From Rhea pennata (taxonomy: Eukaryota > Chordata > Aves > Rheiformes > Rheidae), in assembly GCF_028389875.1 (NCBI RefSeq), contig NW_026907680.1, forward strand, positions 1,922,001 through 1,986,000: a stretch of DNA of 64,000 nt. The letters run 5' to 3'. Positions 37,838 through 49,800 of this stretch are shown one piece after another; the first letter of the stretch is position 1, and each line of letters starts with the position of its first letter. The notes beneath the pieces were generated by a model that was given only the letters and a program-made list of their open reading frames with translations, ran no database searches and had not been told where the DNA came from. The translations under genes and the position numbers were made by a program.

Positions 37838-40800
37838 GTAAGGCCTTCGCGACCTCCTTGCCTAGGATTGCTGTCGAGAGGCTGAGCGCCAAGATGGGCT
37901 GTAGATGCCCGGGGGCTGTGGGGAGCCTGGGCAGGCTGGGGGTGCCCCAAGGGTCCTCCGCTGATGGTGCCTTGTGGTGCAGGGGGCATGACGTTTCTTT
38001 GCCTTGCTTTGCAGTGGCCGTGCCCATCTGGGAGGGTGTCTCCAACTACATCCAGGAGAAGCTGGTGCTGAACAAGGTGGGTGTGCCATCCTCTCCCTCC
38101 CCTCCCATACCCATGCTGGCAGCAGCACTGACCCCTTGGGGCCATGGGCCGCAATAGTCCTGCCCCTCCTCTCCAAGCAGAAGCAACCTCCCTGCAGAAG
38201 CATGCTGCAAATGACAGCTGTTCCCCAGACCGACTTCTCCCAAAAGGGAGGTGCCCAATGTGCAGTGCAGCTGCGGTTGCTGGAAGGGTGGGAGGCTTTC
38301 TGGGCCCTCTCTGGAGATCCTGGCAGAGTGCAAGGCCAGAAGGGGAGGCGTTCTGGGAAAGCCTTTTCTTCGTGTGCTGGAGGGGTGGCAACGTTGCCTT
38401 TGGAGGCTGAGGAGGAGGGGGAGGAAACTATGGGGAATGGCCTTCTCAGGGAGTTCTCCAGGGCTTCCGCCAAGCTTTCCAGAAGGCTCTGTCTTGCCCC
38501 TTTGCATGCCAGCCATGGGCAGGGCACCTAGCACCGTGGCCATGCTTGGAGAACAACTCTCTCTTTGTCTGTCTCCCATGCTTCTAAGGCTTCTCTCTAC
38601 TTCTCTGGCTGCAGGATGTGAGAATTATTCCCCTTGGCACCTTCAGTGTTGCTACAAAACAAGTCGTTGCTGGCAAGAACGGTCCTCTGACTGTTCAGAG
38701 ACCCGCATTTCGCCTCTCAAGCAACCTTGTGGATCTTCACGGCCTCAGCCACGAGGAGGCCTCTGTTGCTGGTAAGAAGGCAGACTGAAACCTCGGCTTC
38801 CCCTGGGGACATCGCGGGGCTGTGGCTCTCTGCTGTTTCCCAGGGGCTGTTAGAAATCGAGACTTGCTGCCCCGGGTGCTGAGCAGAGCTTCAGGGTGTT
38901 TTGATTGTCACAACATTATAATGCAGAATCCAACGAGAGTCTCTCGGTGTGTCTCTCTCTTGCACTGGCTCGAACGCGTGGCTCCATAGTGGGGCTTTTG
39001 TGGCTGCTGCTTCCAGTGCCGTGTAGTTGCCGCTGTCGTTCCCCGTTGATGCCACAGCAGCCGTCTGCTCAAAAGGACAAGTCCTTCCTATTGCTTCCTA
39101 ACACCGATGGATTAAGAGGCAGCGTGGAAGGCTGTTGTGCAGCCCATGTTTTCCTCCTCCTTTGGAGCCAGTGTGACATGGCACAGCTAAGGCTCGTCAA
39201 AGCTGGCATGGCCTGAGTGCCGGCACCATTCCTCTGTGTACTGCCTTCTGCTGGCAGCTGGCCCCCTTGCTGCTCTGCTTGGCCTGCCCTCCTGCCTCCC
39301 GCTCCCAGGAGATGGTCAGGGCTCGCTCTTGGTGTCTGTGCAGGGAAGGAAGCCCTGCGGTAGCCTTGTCCCAGGAGGCTGCAGAGTGCTTTGAATTTGG
39401 GCCAGGGAGGGCTGACAGGAGCCTCCTGTGGGGGCTTTTGTGGGGGTTAAAGCAGAGAGCTCTGCAGCTCCGTGCTGCCGCAAGACCTTCAGGCGCCCAG
39501 CACTGTGTGGGAGCCTGCTGAAGGGCTCCGTCCGTGACTGTGCTGCTCTTTGCTTGTTGCCTAGGGCGCAGGAAAGCTGAGACCCTGAAGTATCCTCACG
39601 TAGCCGTGGCCATCTCCGTGCCTTGGAAAACAGTGGCGGCCTGCGTGGAGGAGACCGTGTACCTTCTGTCTTGCTGCCTGGCCAATGGGAAGAACGTGGC
39701 CCTTCTTTTCAAGGGCATTGGCATGCTTCTCATTGAAGGCAAAGAGGTGACAATGTGGTTTTACAGAGGCTTTCTGTGCAGGCTGAATGCCTCCCCACAG
39801 CTGCTCAAAGCTCTTCTGGATGTAAGTCTGCCTTTTTCCACAGCTCTCCTTCTCACCCCTTTGCAAGCCTGGCCAAGTCCAAAGCAACCGCTTTCCCCCC
39901 ACTGCCGGGTCCTGGGAGTTCTTTCCTGCTAGGCTTCCTCCAGAAGTCTTCCAGAAAGTCAGCCTTTCCTTGGGGTCTTTGTGTTAGGATCCCATTTGTC
40001 TCCAGGCCTCCTCTGGCCATGTTTGGGATTGTGGGGCAGTGCGTCCAACAGCTGCTCCTCAAGTTGCAGAAGACTCTCGGGGTTTGTCACAGACAAAGTC
40101 ATTGCAAGCCAGGGCCTTTGCCCAGGTCTCCAGTGCAGCCGTGTCATTCAGCCTGGGCTTTCTGGTGCAGAAGGCCTCTGCTAGCCTCCCTTGACTTCTC
40201 CACTAGGCAACAACTGCTCTCCTGCATCAGCCTCTTGGCTCTTGCCCTTGACAGAAGCCTGCCAGTGTTTCTGGCCATCTGCCTGTATTATTCCGCACCT
40301 GCTGGTCTGTAGAATGGAGGTGGGGATGGCTGTGAGCAAGAGCGAGGGGTGTTTCCCTCTTTCTGAGTGGCAGCTTCTTCTCTGATTAGTGGAAACATGG
40401 TCTGCCCTTGTGGGCAGCAAGGTCCTTTTCTTCGTAGCATCTCACCCATGTCTCTGCCCTTTGCAGATGCCAGAGATGAGGCATTCAGTTCTCGCAAGCA
40501 CCCAAACAGCGGCTTCCCTGATCCATTCTGGCTCTCTCATTGTCTTTCCAACGTGAGTACTTTGGTTTGCTCCTTTCCACCTGAGTTCCGGGCTCACCCA
40601 AAGAGCAGCTCCTCCCTGCAGGTTTGGTCGAGGTGTGTTGCCAGAGCTAGTGAAGGCTGCTCAGGATGTGCTTGCAGAGCAAGTCTTCCGAGGAGTTGGA
40701 TCCCCGTGTGCTGCAGCCATGCCCTGGCTTTGTTTGGGCTCTGTGTGGGGGTTCTGCTGAGCTCTGTGCTGGCTCCCACCTTGTGAAGGCCTTTGTTCCA

Positions 40801-43800
40801 CTAGGGGCCCAGGAATGGAGGCTGTTCTTTGCAGATGCTCTGCCCTGAGCTTGGGAGGGATTGCAAGGGCTGTGGAGGTCTAGATTAGAATTTCCTAAGA
40901 GGGTGGAAAGCTGGAGGAAAGGGGCCTTGTCTGATGTGCCTGCACAGGAGCCTGCTCAGGAGCTGTCAGACAGGTTGCAGTGTTGACCTGGAGGGTTTGC
41001 TTTGGAAAGCTGAGAAGGAGCTCTCTCCCCAGGGGTAGAGGGAAGGCCTGGAGCAGTGTGAGGAAGCTTGTGGGCCTGCAGGCAGGCATGCTGGGCCCCT
41101 GCACTTCCTGAGGGAGTCTTCCAGGAGATGAGACCTGTCCTGCATATTCCCCCTTTGGGAAAGGCTGCTCTTCCTAGCAGCTGGGCCATGTGTCTGTGCA
41201 CCCAGAATTCACAGAAGCAGCAAAGGAAATGCGGGGCCCTTCCTTGCGAGTGGTATCTTTTTCTGGTTTACAGGTATGTGCTTGAGAGTGCCCCTCCAAG
41301 ACCGTCTGTGGGAGCTGTGAAGCCCACGTGGGAAGAGGAGAAGGGACTAGATGTTGCCAGCAGCAAGGAAGGTAATGGAGTGGCTGATGCCTGGCTGGGC
41401 TTTGCACCTTCTCTTTTGTTGGTCCTTGGCAGGGCATTGGAGCCAAGGCTGCAGCACCGTGGCTCGCCTAGCATGAGGCACTAGAGGCAAGGCAGCTCAG
41501 CCCTGATGGGGAGTCGACAATTTGCTCACTTGTGCCAAGACTTCCTTCCACCTTCAAAGCAATTCGTTCTGCCCTTGCCTTCTGTGTTTCTCCTACACAT
41601 TCCCAAAGCACAGCCTTTGGCTTGACTGTGTGTTTTCTTCCCTTCTGATTGCAGAGCATGTATCTGGCCAGCGCCTCCTCCAGCGAGAGAGGCAGCCTGA
41701 ATCCAAAGTGGTGGCTACCAATGTGGAGGAAGGCACGGTGGAGGAAGAGCCTCGAGGCAGGTGAGACACTTGGGGGAATGGCGGAGGGTGACCCTGTAGC
41801 CTTGTGTGTCTTGGAGGGTGATGTTTCCCTTGGACACAAGGTCCTGAGGAGCTCTGAATGCCTTTTAAGCTCTGCCACGAGGACTAGGCCTCCCTCGCTG
41901 GTTGGGCAGACAAGAGCAAGTGCCTGGCAGAGCCTGCTCTTGGCTTTCTGCCCCCGCTGCCTCTGCTTCCAGCTTCCAGACCTTTGGGCAACTCAATGTA
42001 ATTGGTCCTTCGGGAAGAGGAGGGCCTTTTCCCCTAGCCCATAGATGAAAGTAAGGAGAATGCTGCTCCTCTGTGGAGAGCAGGGCTGGGTGTCTCAGGG
42101 CAATTTTGGAGGCTGAGGAAGAGTCTGCATGCCCTTGTCAGGCCTTGTGAGGAGCTAAGTGGAAAAGCTCAACTGGTGTGAGGTGCAAGAGGGGTGTGCA
42201 GGGAATGCTGCTGGAGGGGAGGATGCCTTGGGTGAATATCTCCCCAAAGCTGTGGTGTTTCCCCTTGGGCAATGCCCTTCCTTTGACTGCCAGCAGCAAG
42301 GAGGAAGGAGGGTCATTTCCAGGCAGCAGTCAGGGGTGGCGAGCAGCAGGCTCGAGAGGGTGTGGCCATGGCTCAGGCAGCCCTTAGAGGCAAGGACGAG
42401 TTGTTTGGGCACTTTGAAGAGGATGGGAAGGAGGGACATGAGTGCCTGAAGACGGAAGGACTGCAAGGGACAGAGCAGTTATTCCCGGTTCCCTTTCTGA
42501 AGCTTCCAAGAAAGCTTGTCCTTGGGGGCCACACAGCAAAGGCTACTGGAGTGCTCAGGACAGTGGGTAATGGTGTGTGCTGGAGCCTGTCCTTGGAGCT
42601 GACCCTGCTGCTCTCCTTGGTGCCTGGAGAAAAAGTCCTACTGTGGGCACCCAGAGCTTTCCCTCGGGCACGCTGTGTAGCCCTGGGTGTTTGGGTGGTG
42701 GAGAGTCTCTGTGTCACACTTCCCCACGGTATGTATTTGCAGCATGCTGCCAGCAATTCAGCCTAGCTCTGCAAAGGAGGATTTAGTGGGCTGGAGGAAG
42801 CAGCTGCCAGAGGCCAGAGCGGGAGCTGGCGGGCCTGAGATTGGCTATCAGAATTCAAGAGAGGTAGGTGCTCCTGATGGAGGTCCTTCTTTTGCCAGCT
42901 TGCTTTCTGCCAAAGCATCGTGGTGTGGGCACTGGCTGGACAAGAGCCCTTCCCATGGGTTCCGCTGGGCCCTGCCTGACTGTCCCCGGGGTTTGCTGTC
43001 AAAGGCGCTGCTTGTGCTCTACTTCTGCAATGCATCTCTCATGACTCCTTCACTCTCCATTAACCTCTCCCAGCAGAGCCTCTGGGGCCCTCGCTCTAGT
43101 GGCCGTGGAACTGCTGGGCCTTTCTGCTATAGCAGATGGAGAGATTCTGTTCAGCGGTGTGATTATTCAGATGCTTGGTTTAAACAGGAAAGGGATGTTC
43201 AGCCTTGCTGGGCTTCCCTTCAGGGTAAAAGAGCACTGACAGGGAAGGGTCAGAGCAGAGGCTGAGAAAGAACCTTCCCTTCTGGGAAAACAGAGCTGCC
43301 GTAACCCCCACTGCCCTCTCTCATCCTCCCTAGCAGGACTGCCCTGCACATTGCCCTAGAGTTTAGTGAGCTGCCTTCCCCTGCACTTGCCTGCCTTGAC
43401 TTCCCAATGCTCTGCTGGATTAGCCTCTTTGTGCTTGCCCTGGACATAATCCTGCCAGAGCTTTTAGACTTTTGCCTATATTCTCCTACAGCTGGTCTTG
43501 TGTGGAATGGAGGGGCTGCTGTGAGCCACAATGATGGGTATTTCAGAGTTTCTGAGAGGCAGCTTCTTCTTTTCTGAGTAGTGGAAACTTTAGCTGCCTT
43601 TGCCAGCAGCAAGATTCTTTCCTTGGCAGCATCTCACCGGTGTTTCTCACCTTTGCAGATGCTGGAGATGAGGGACTCAGTCCTCGAAGCCAGCCAGAGG
43701 AGTGAGACTGAGGCCCCTTGTGCTCTTCCAAGTATTTTTCCAACGTGAGTACTTTGCCTTGCTTCTTTTCCCCTGACTGACGAAGGCAGCAGCCTCTCAG

Positions 43801-46800
43801 CACAGGTTTGTTACGGCTGCAGTGCCAGGGCTGGGGGAGGCTGCTCTGAAAGTGCTTTGGGAGCAAGACGTCCCAGCGGCTGCATCCCAGTGGCCTGCAC
43901 GCATGCTCTGCCTTCATACAGGGTCTGTTGGAGGCCCTAAGCCAAGATTTATGCTGTCTCCCACCACGCAAGAGCTTTATTCTGGACTGCCTTGATGCCT
44001 TTCTCTGTCTTTGTCACTGGGTGCCCAGCAGCAATCCATTGCCCATCCCGGAACACAGAGTCCTTGGGGCCATGGGGCAGTGACTAATGTAGTCGGCAGC
44101 ACAGCGTGTAATGCTGTGCCTGGGAGCCTGTCCTGGCAGATGACCCTGCTGCTCGCCTCCCTGCATGGAGAGAAAATTTCACTGTGGTTGTGTCCAGAGC
44201 TCTCCTTCAGGCATGACGTGCAGCCCTGGGTGTTTTGTTAGGGGGTGATCCCCGTTCCTGTGGATGTGACCCCAGTCAGTGGGACCCACGTGCTTCTGCT
44301 ACAGAACTGCCTTCTGCGGTAGAAGCAGGTGCCCAACTTGTCAGGCTGAAATGGGGACCCTACTGCCCCTGTGCTCATGCCACCTCCCCACGGTGTGTAT
44401 TTGCAGTCCATTCGTAGGCACCCCAGAGTGCTCTGCCCAGAAGGCAGTGCCAGGCGGGAGGAAGCCATCATCAGAAGGTGGAGCACCTACTGAGTGGCCT
44501 GGGAATGAAGTGGACGAGAATGCCAGAGCGGTAAGTGTCACTGCTGGGGGCCCTTCTTTTCCATCTTGCTTCCTGCAAACTCCTTGTGCTATGGGCGCTG
44601 GCTTGCAAGAGCCCTTCCCATGGGTTCACTGAGCCCTGCCCGACATCGCCCAGTCCTGCCTTCAAAGGCATCGGTGGTGAATGTAGTTTTGGAATGCACA
44701 CGCTGTTGCACCTTGCTCTCCGTGAACACACCAGCAGAGCCTCTGGGGCCCTCCTGCTGGTGGCACTGGAAGTGCTGGGCCTTTCTGTGATAGAAAGTGA
44801 AGAGCTTCTGCTCAGCTCTGTGATAATTCAGATGCTTGTTTCAAGCAGGAAAGGGATGTTCAGCCTTTCTGGGCTTCCCTTCAGGGAAAAAGGGTGCTGA
44901 CAGGAAGGCTCCCGGGAAGGCTCAGAGCAGAGGCTGGGGAAGAACCTTCCCTTCTGGAGAAGCTTCTGAGCTGGCTTCCCCTGCGCTTGCCTCCCTTGAT
45001 GTCTCCGTTCTGTCCTGGATCAGCCTTTTGGCTCTTCCCTTGACAAAAGCCTGCCAGAACATTTAGCTCTTTGCCCATATTCCCCTGCAGCTGCTCTTGT
45101 GTGGAATGGAGGGGCTGCTGTGAGCAAGAGCAAAGGGTCAACGGCTGTTTCTGCAATTCTGAGAGGCAGCTTCTTCTCTGAAGCATGGAAACATGGGCTG
45201 CCCTTGCCAGCAGCAAGATCCTTTCCTTGGCAGCATCTCACCTCTCTTTCTCACCTTTGCAGATGAAAATACACAGGGATTCAATCCTGACAGCCACTAA
45301 AGCAGCTCCGATTGTGTCCCCTGCACCTCTTCCAAACACATGTTCCTAAGGTGAGTACTTTCCCTTCCTTCTTTCCCCTCTCCCTGACAAAGGCAGCAGC
45401 CTCTCCGCACAGGTTTGTTAGGGCTGCATTGCCAGGGCTGGGGGAGGCTGCTCTGAAAGTGCTTTGGGTGCAAAAATTCCAAGCAGCTGGGTCCCAGTGA
45501 CCTGCATGCATGCTCTGCCTTCATCTGGGCTCTGTGGGTGGGGAGAGGGTTCTGCAGAGCTCTGTGCTGCCTCCCACTATGCAGGAGCTTAATGCTTGAC
45601 GGTCTTGATGCCTTTGTCCTTCTTCAACACTGGGTGCCCAGCAACAACCTATTGCCCACCCCTGAACACAGAGTGTTCAGGTCTTATGTAGCTGACAGGA
45701 CAGCAGGTAATGCTGTGCCTTGGAGCCTGTCCTGGCAGATGACCCTGCTGCTCTCCTCACTGCCTGGAGAGAGTCTCCCTTGGGCTCCTGGAGCTCTCCT
45801 TCAGGCATGACGTGCAGCCCCAGGTGTTTTGGTGGGAGGTGGTGCTCTGATGTGGCCGCAGTCAGTGGGAGCCCTGTGCTTCTGCTGCAGAATTGCCTTC
45901 TGCTGCAGGAGCAGGTGTGAAGCTGGTGAGGGCCAGGTGGGGACCCTACTCTCCCTGTGCTCATATCACCTCTCCGCGGTGTGTATTTGCAGGCCAGTGC
46001 CAGTCACCTTAGAGTGCTTTGCACAGAGTGCAGCAGCAGCGGGCAGGAAGAAGGAACGGAGAGAAGCCCGAGCACTAGCTGCATGTCCTCTGAGCGAGGG
46101 CCGTCAGAGGTCTGGCGTGGTAAGTGCTCCTCATTGAGTCAGGCCCTTCATGTGCCAGCCTGCTTTCTGCCCAGGCCTTGTGCTATGGGCGCTGTCTGTA
46201 CAAGAGCCCTTCCCATGGGCTCTGCTGAACCTTGCAAGACTTGGCCCGGGGCTTGCCTTCACAGGCACCGCTTGTGCTCCAGGTTTGCAATATAGCACTT
46301 GCTGCTGCGCCGTCCTTGAACACACCAGCAGAGGCACCGGGGTCCCGTTTTTGATTGCCTCTGAACTGCAGAGCCTTTCTGCGATAGAAAATTCAGTTTC
46401 TGCTCAGTTGAGTGATTATTGAGATGCTGGGTGCAAATGAGAACGGGATGTTCAGTGTGACTGGTCTTTCCTTCAGGGCAGTAGGGTGTTTGCAGGAAGG
46501 CGCATGGGAAGGGTCAGAGCAGAGCCTGAGAAATAATTTTCCCTTCTGGGAAAAGAGACCTGCTGTAGCCCCCACTGCCCCCTCCTGTCCTCCCTAGCAG
46601 GACTGCCCTGCACATTGCCCTTAATCTTAGTCAGCGGCCCTCCCCTGTGCTGCCCTCCCTCAGTCTCTCACCTAGGCAAGAACTGCTCTCCTGGATCAGC
46701 CTCTTGGCTCTTGCCCTGGACAAAAGCCTGCCAGAGCTTTTCCCCATTTGCCTGTATGTCCAGGGAGCAGCTATTGTGTAGAATGGAGGGGTTGCAGTGA

Positions 46801-49800
46801 GCAAGAGAGAAGGTTGTTTCTGCTGTTCTGAGAGGCAGCTTCTTCTCTGAACAGTGCAAACATTGGCTGCCCTTGTGAGCAGCAAGATCCTCTTCTTGGC
46901 AGCATCTCACCTGTGTTTCTCCCCTGTTCAGATGCTGGAGATGAGAGACTCGATCCTTGCAGCCACCAAAGCCCTCGATGTCCAGGCCCGTACTCCCCGC
47001 CGCCATATGTTTCCAACGTGAGTATATTTGTTGGCTCCCTAGCCTCCAGTTTAGCAAGGGAGCATCTTCTCGGCGCAGGTTTGTTAGGGCTGCAGTGCCA
47101 GGGCTGGCGAAGGCTGCTCTGAAAGTGCTTTGGGAGCAAGACTTCCCAGCGACAGTGTCCCTGTGACCTCCAGGCATGCTCTGCCTTCATGTGGGCTCTG
47201 TGGGGGGCTTTGGCCAACTCTGTGCTGGCTCCCACCACACAAGGGCTTTATTCTGGGCTGCCTTCATGCCTTTCTCCTTCTCTGTTGCTGGGTGCCCAGC
47301 AGCAATCCATTGCCCATCCCGGAACACCGAGTCCTTGGGGCCACGGAGCAGTGGCTAATGCAGTTGACAGGACACAGGTAATGGTGTGAGTTGGAGGCTG
47401 TCCTTGTAGGGGACCCTGCTGCTCTCCTTGCTGCCTGGAGAGAAAGTCTCGCTGTGGGCACCCGGAGCTCTCCAGCGGGCACATTGTGTAGCTGTGGGTG
47501 TTTTGGCGGGAGGTGATTTCCGTGTCTGTGGATGTGATCCCCGTCAGTGGAACCCCCATGCTGCTGCTGCAGAACTGCCTTCTGCTGCAGAGGCAGGTGC
47601 CCCCCTTGGGAGCGCTGCGTGGAGTCCAAACTCCCCAGCTTCCCCGGGCTCATGCCACCTCCCTGGTGCCTATTCGCAGGATGTTTTCCACCACCCCAGA
47701 GTGTTTTGCCAAATGGCCGGCCCCAGGCTCCTGGCAACAACCGCCACGCGCTAGAGTGCGAGCTGTGTGGGCTGTGAATGAAAGCGCTCCGAAGGCAAGA
47801 CAGGTAGGTGCTCCTCCCTGAGCTCCTTTGTCTGCAGAAGCATTCTTCTCTGGGACAAGAGCCCTTCCCATGGGCTCTGCTGAGCCCTGGCTGACTTGGC
47901 CCAGGGCTTGCCTTCAAAGGCACTGCTTGGGCTCTAGTTTTGCAATATAGCTCTTGCTGCTGCGCCCTCCTCGAACACTCCAGCAGAGCCCCTGGGGGCC
48001 TCTCTTTTTTTCTGGCCATGGTAGTGCTGGGGTTTTCATTGAGAGACCATGGAGAGTTTCTGCTCAGCTGTGTGATTATTGAGATGCTTGGTGCGAATGA
48101 GAAGGGGATGTTCAGCATGGCTGGTCTTCGCTTCAGGGCAATAGGGTGCTGGCAGGAAGGCTCAGGAGAAGGTCACAAAGCCTGGGACATGTTGCGGTGC
48201 CCCTTGCTCTTCTGCTGCTGGGGCGGCAGCAGCCGTTGTCCGGCGGGGTGCCCCAGGCCAGGTCAGAGCCAGGGGCCTGGTGATTGCCGAGGTCCTGCAG
48301 TCCCTGGATGCTGGCAAGGAGCATGTGGAGAGCAGCGGAGTGGACTTGGAAGTGGGGCACATTGCACAGTGTGGAGTTGTCTTGCAGGTGCAGCAGGGTG
48401 CTGAGAATCTGGCTGAAGAAAAGCCCAGTATTCAGAAGATTGTCCAATACCAGCTGGGAGAAGACAAGCAAGTGACCCTGAAGGTCTACTTCTCCTGCCT
48501 AGAGGAAGAGGAGGAAGGGCTGGACAGTCAAGAGGGGCCTTGCAAGACAGGGCAGGTATGTGGCAGCTCCAGGAGAAGCCTGGCAGAACTGAGGGGCAGT
48601 GAGGCAGCAAGGGGTGCCACTTGTAATCCCGGAGCCACTGTGCTGCCTAGAGCGTGCTGTGACTTTTTCTGACATGAGATTTATGTGGCTTAAAGCTTGT
48701 CACTAAGTCCCTCCTTGCAGCACTCAGCAAATGCCCAGCACTGCTGTGGAGCTGAAGGGCTGTGGCTGCAAATGGGAGCAGGGTTGAGGGAGTAGAGGAG
48801 GAGATAAGCAGGAGGGCTCTGAGGCCGAGTGAGAGAGACAAGGTGTCAGTGCGGCTGCAGCCCCATTGCCCCATGAGCAAGCCACAGGGCTGGCCTGGGC
48901 TCAGCCTTGCCTTCCAGCCAAGGGGCAGCTGTTGAGTGCTGAGAATGGCCTCCAACAGTGGCACCTGCAAGATCTGAGCAGCTGAGCGCAAAGGGATGCT
49001 TCCAGCATTGGTGTGCCCCTTTGCAAAGCTCTCCCTGACTGCTGAAGCCAAGACGACACAGGTACCTGCCAGTCCTGGTACCAGCAGCCTCCGCCACGGG
49101 CTGATGAGCTGTGTCCAAACAAGCTCCCCTGTCCCATGACGGTGAGGCTGGCAACACCCTCAGAAGCTCCCGCAAACATCCCTGGCCCTCACGAGTCTGC
49201 AGTCTTCCTGGGCTTTCTGGCAGGGCAGAACACAGCCTGTTCTTTCTGCCTCCTTGTGCAGGGGGAAGAAGAGCCGTGTTCAGAGACACAGGCAGGCAGA
49301 AGAAAGAGCAGCAGCAGTGGCAAAGAGACCAGCAGAGCCAGTTTTAGCAGAAGACGCAGCAGCAGTGGCAAAGAGCCCAGCAGAGCCAGTTTCAGCAGAA
49401 GACGCAGCAGCAGTGGCAGGGGCAGTATCAGCGGCAGTGTCAGCGGGAGACCCAGAGGCAGCGGCAGTGGAAGCCCCACTGCAAAAGAGAACGGCAGCCC
49501 CAGTGTCAGTAGCAGGCAGCGTGGCAGTGGCAGCGGGAGCCCCGGTGGCAGGCAGAGCGGCAGCCCCAGTGTCAGCGGCAGGGGCAGTGGAAGCCCCACT
49601 GTCAGACCAAGCGGCAGCCCAAGTGCCAGTGCCGGACAGAGTGGCAGTGGCACTGGAAGCCCCACTGTCAGAGACAGCGGCAGCCCCAGTGGCAGCAGCA
49701 GGGGCAGTGGAAGCCCCACTGCCAGAGACAGCGGCAGCCCCAGTGGCAGCGGCAGTGGCACTGGAAGCCCCACTGTCAGACCAAGTGGCAGCGGCAGTGG

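Noticed and set aside
47498..47590. Repeated segment with VSVDVIPVSGTPMLLLQ just before each E8 exon, as an extra cassette exon
   Set aside because: In the phase needed between E5 and E8 it meets a stop at once, and the copies differ in frame.
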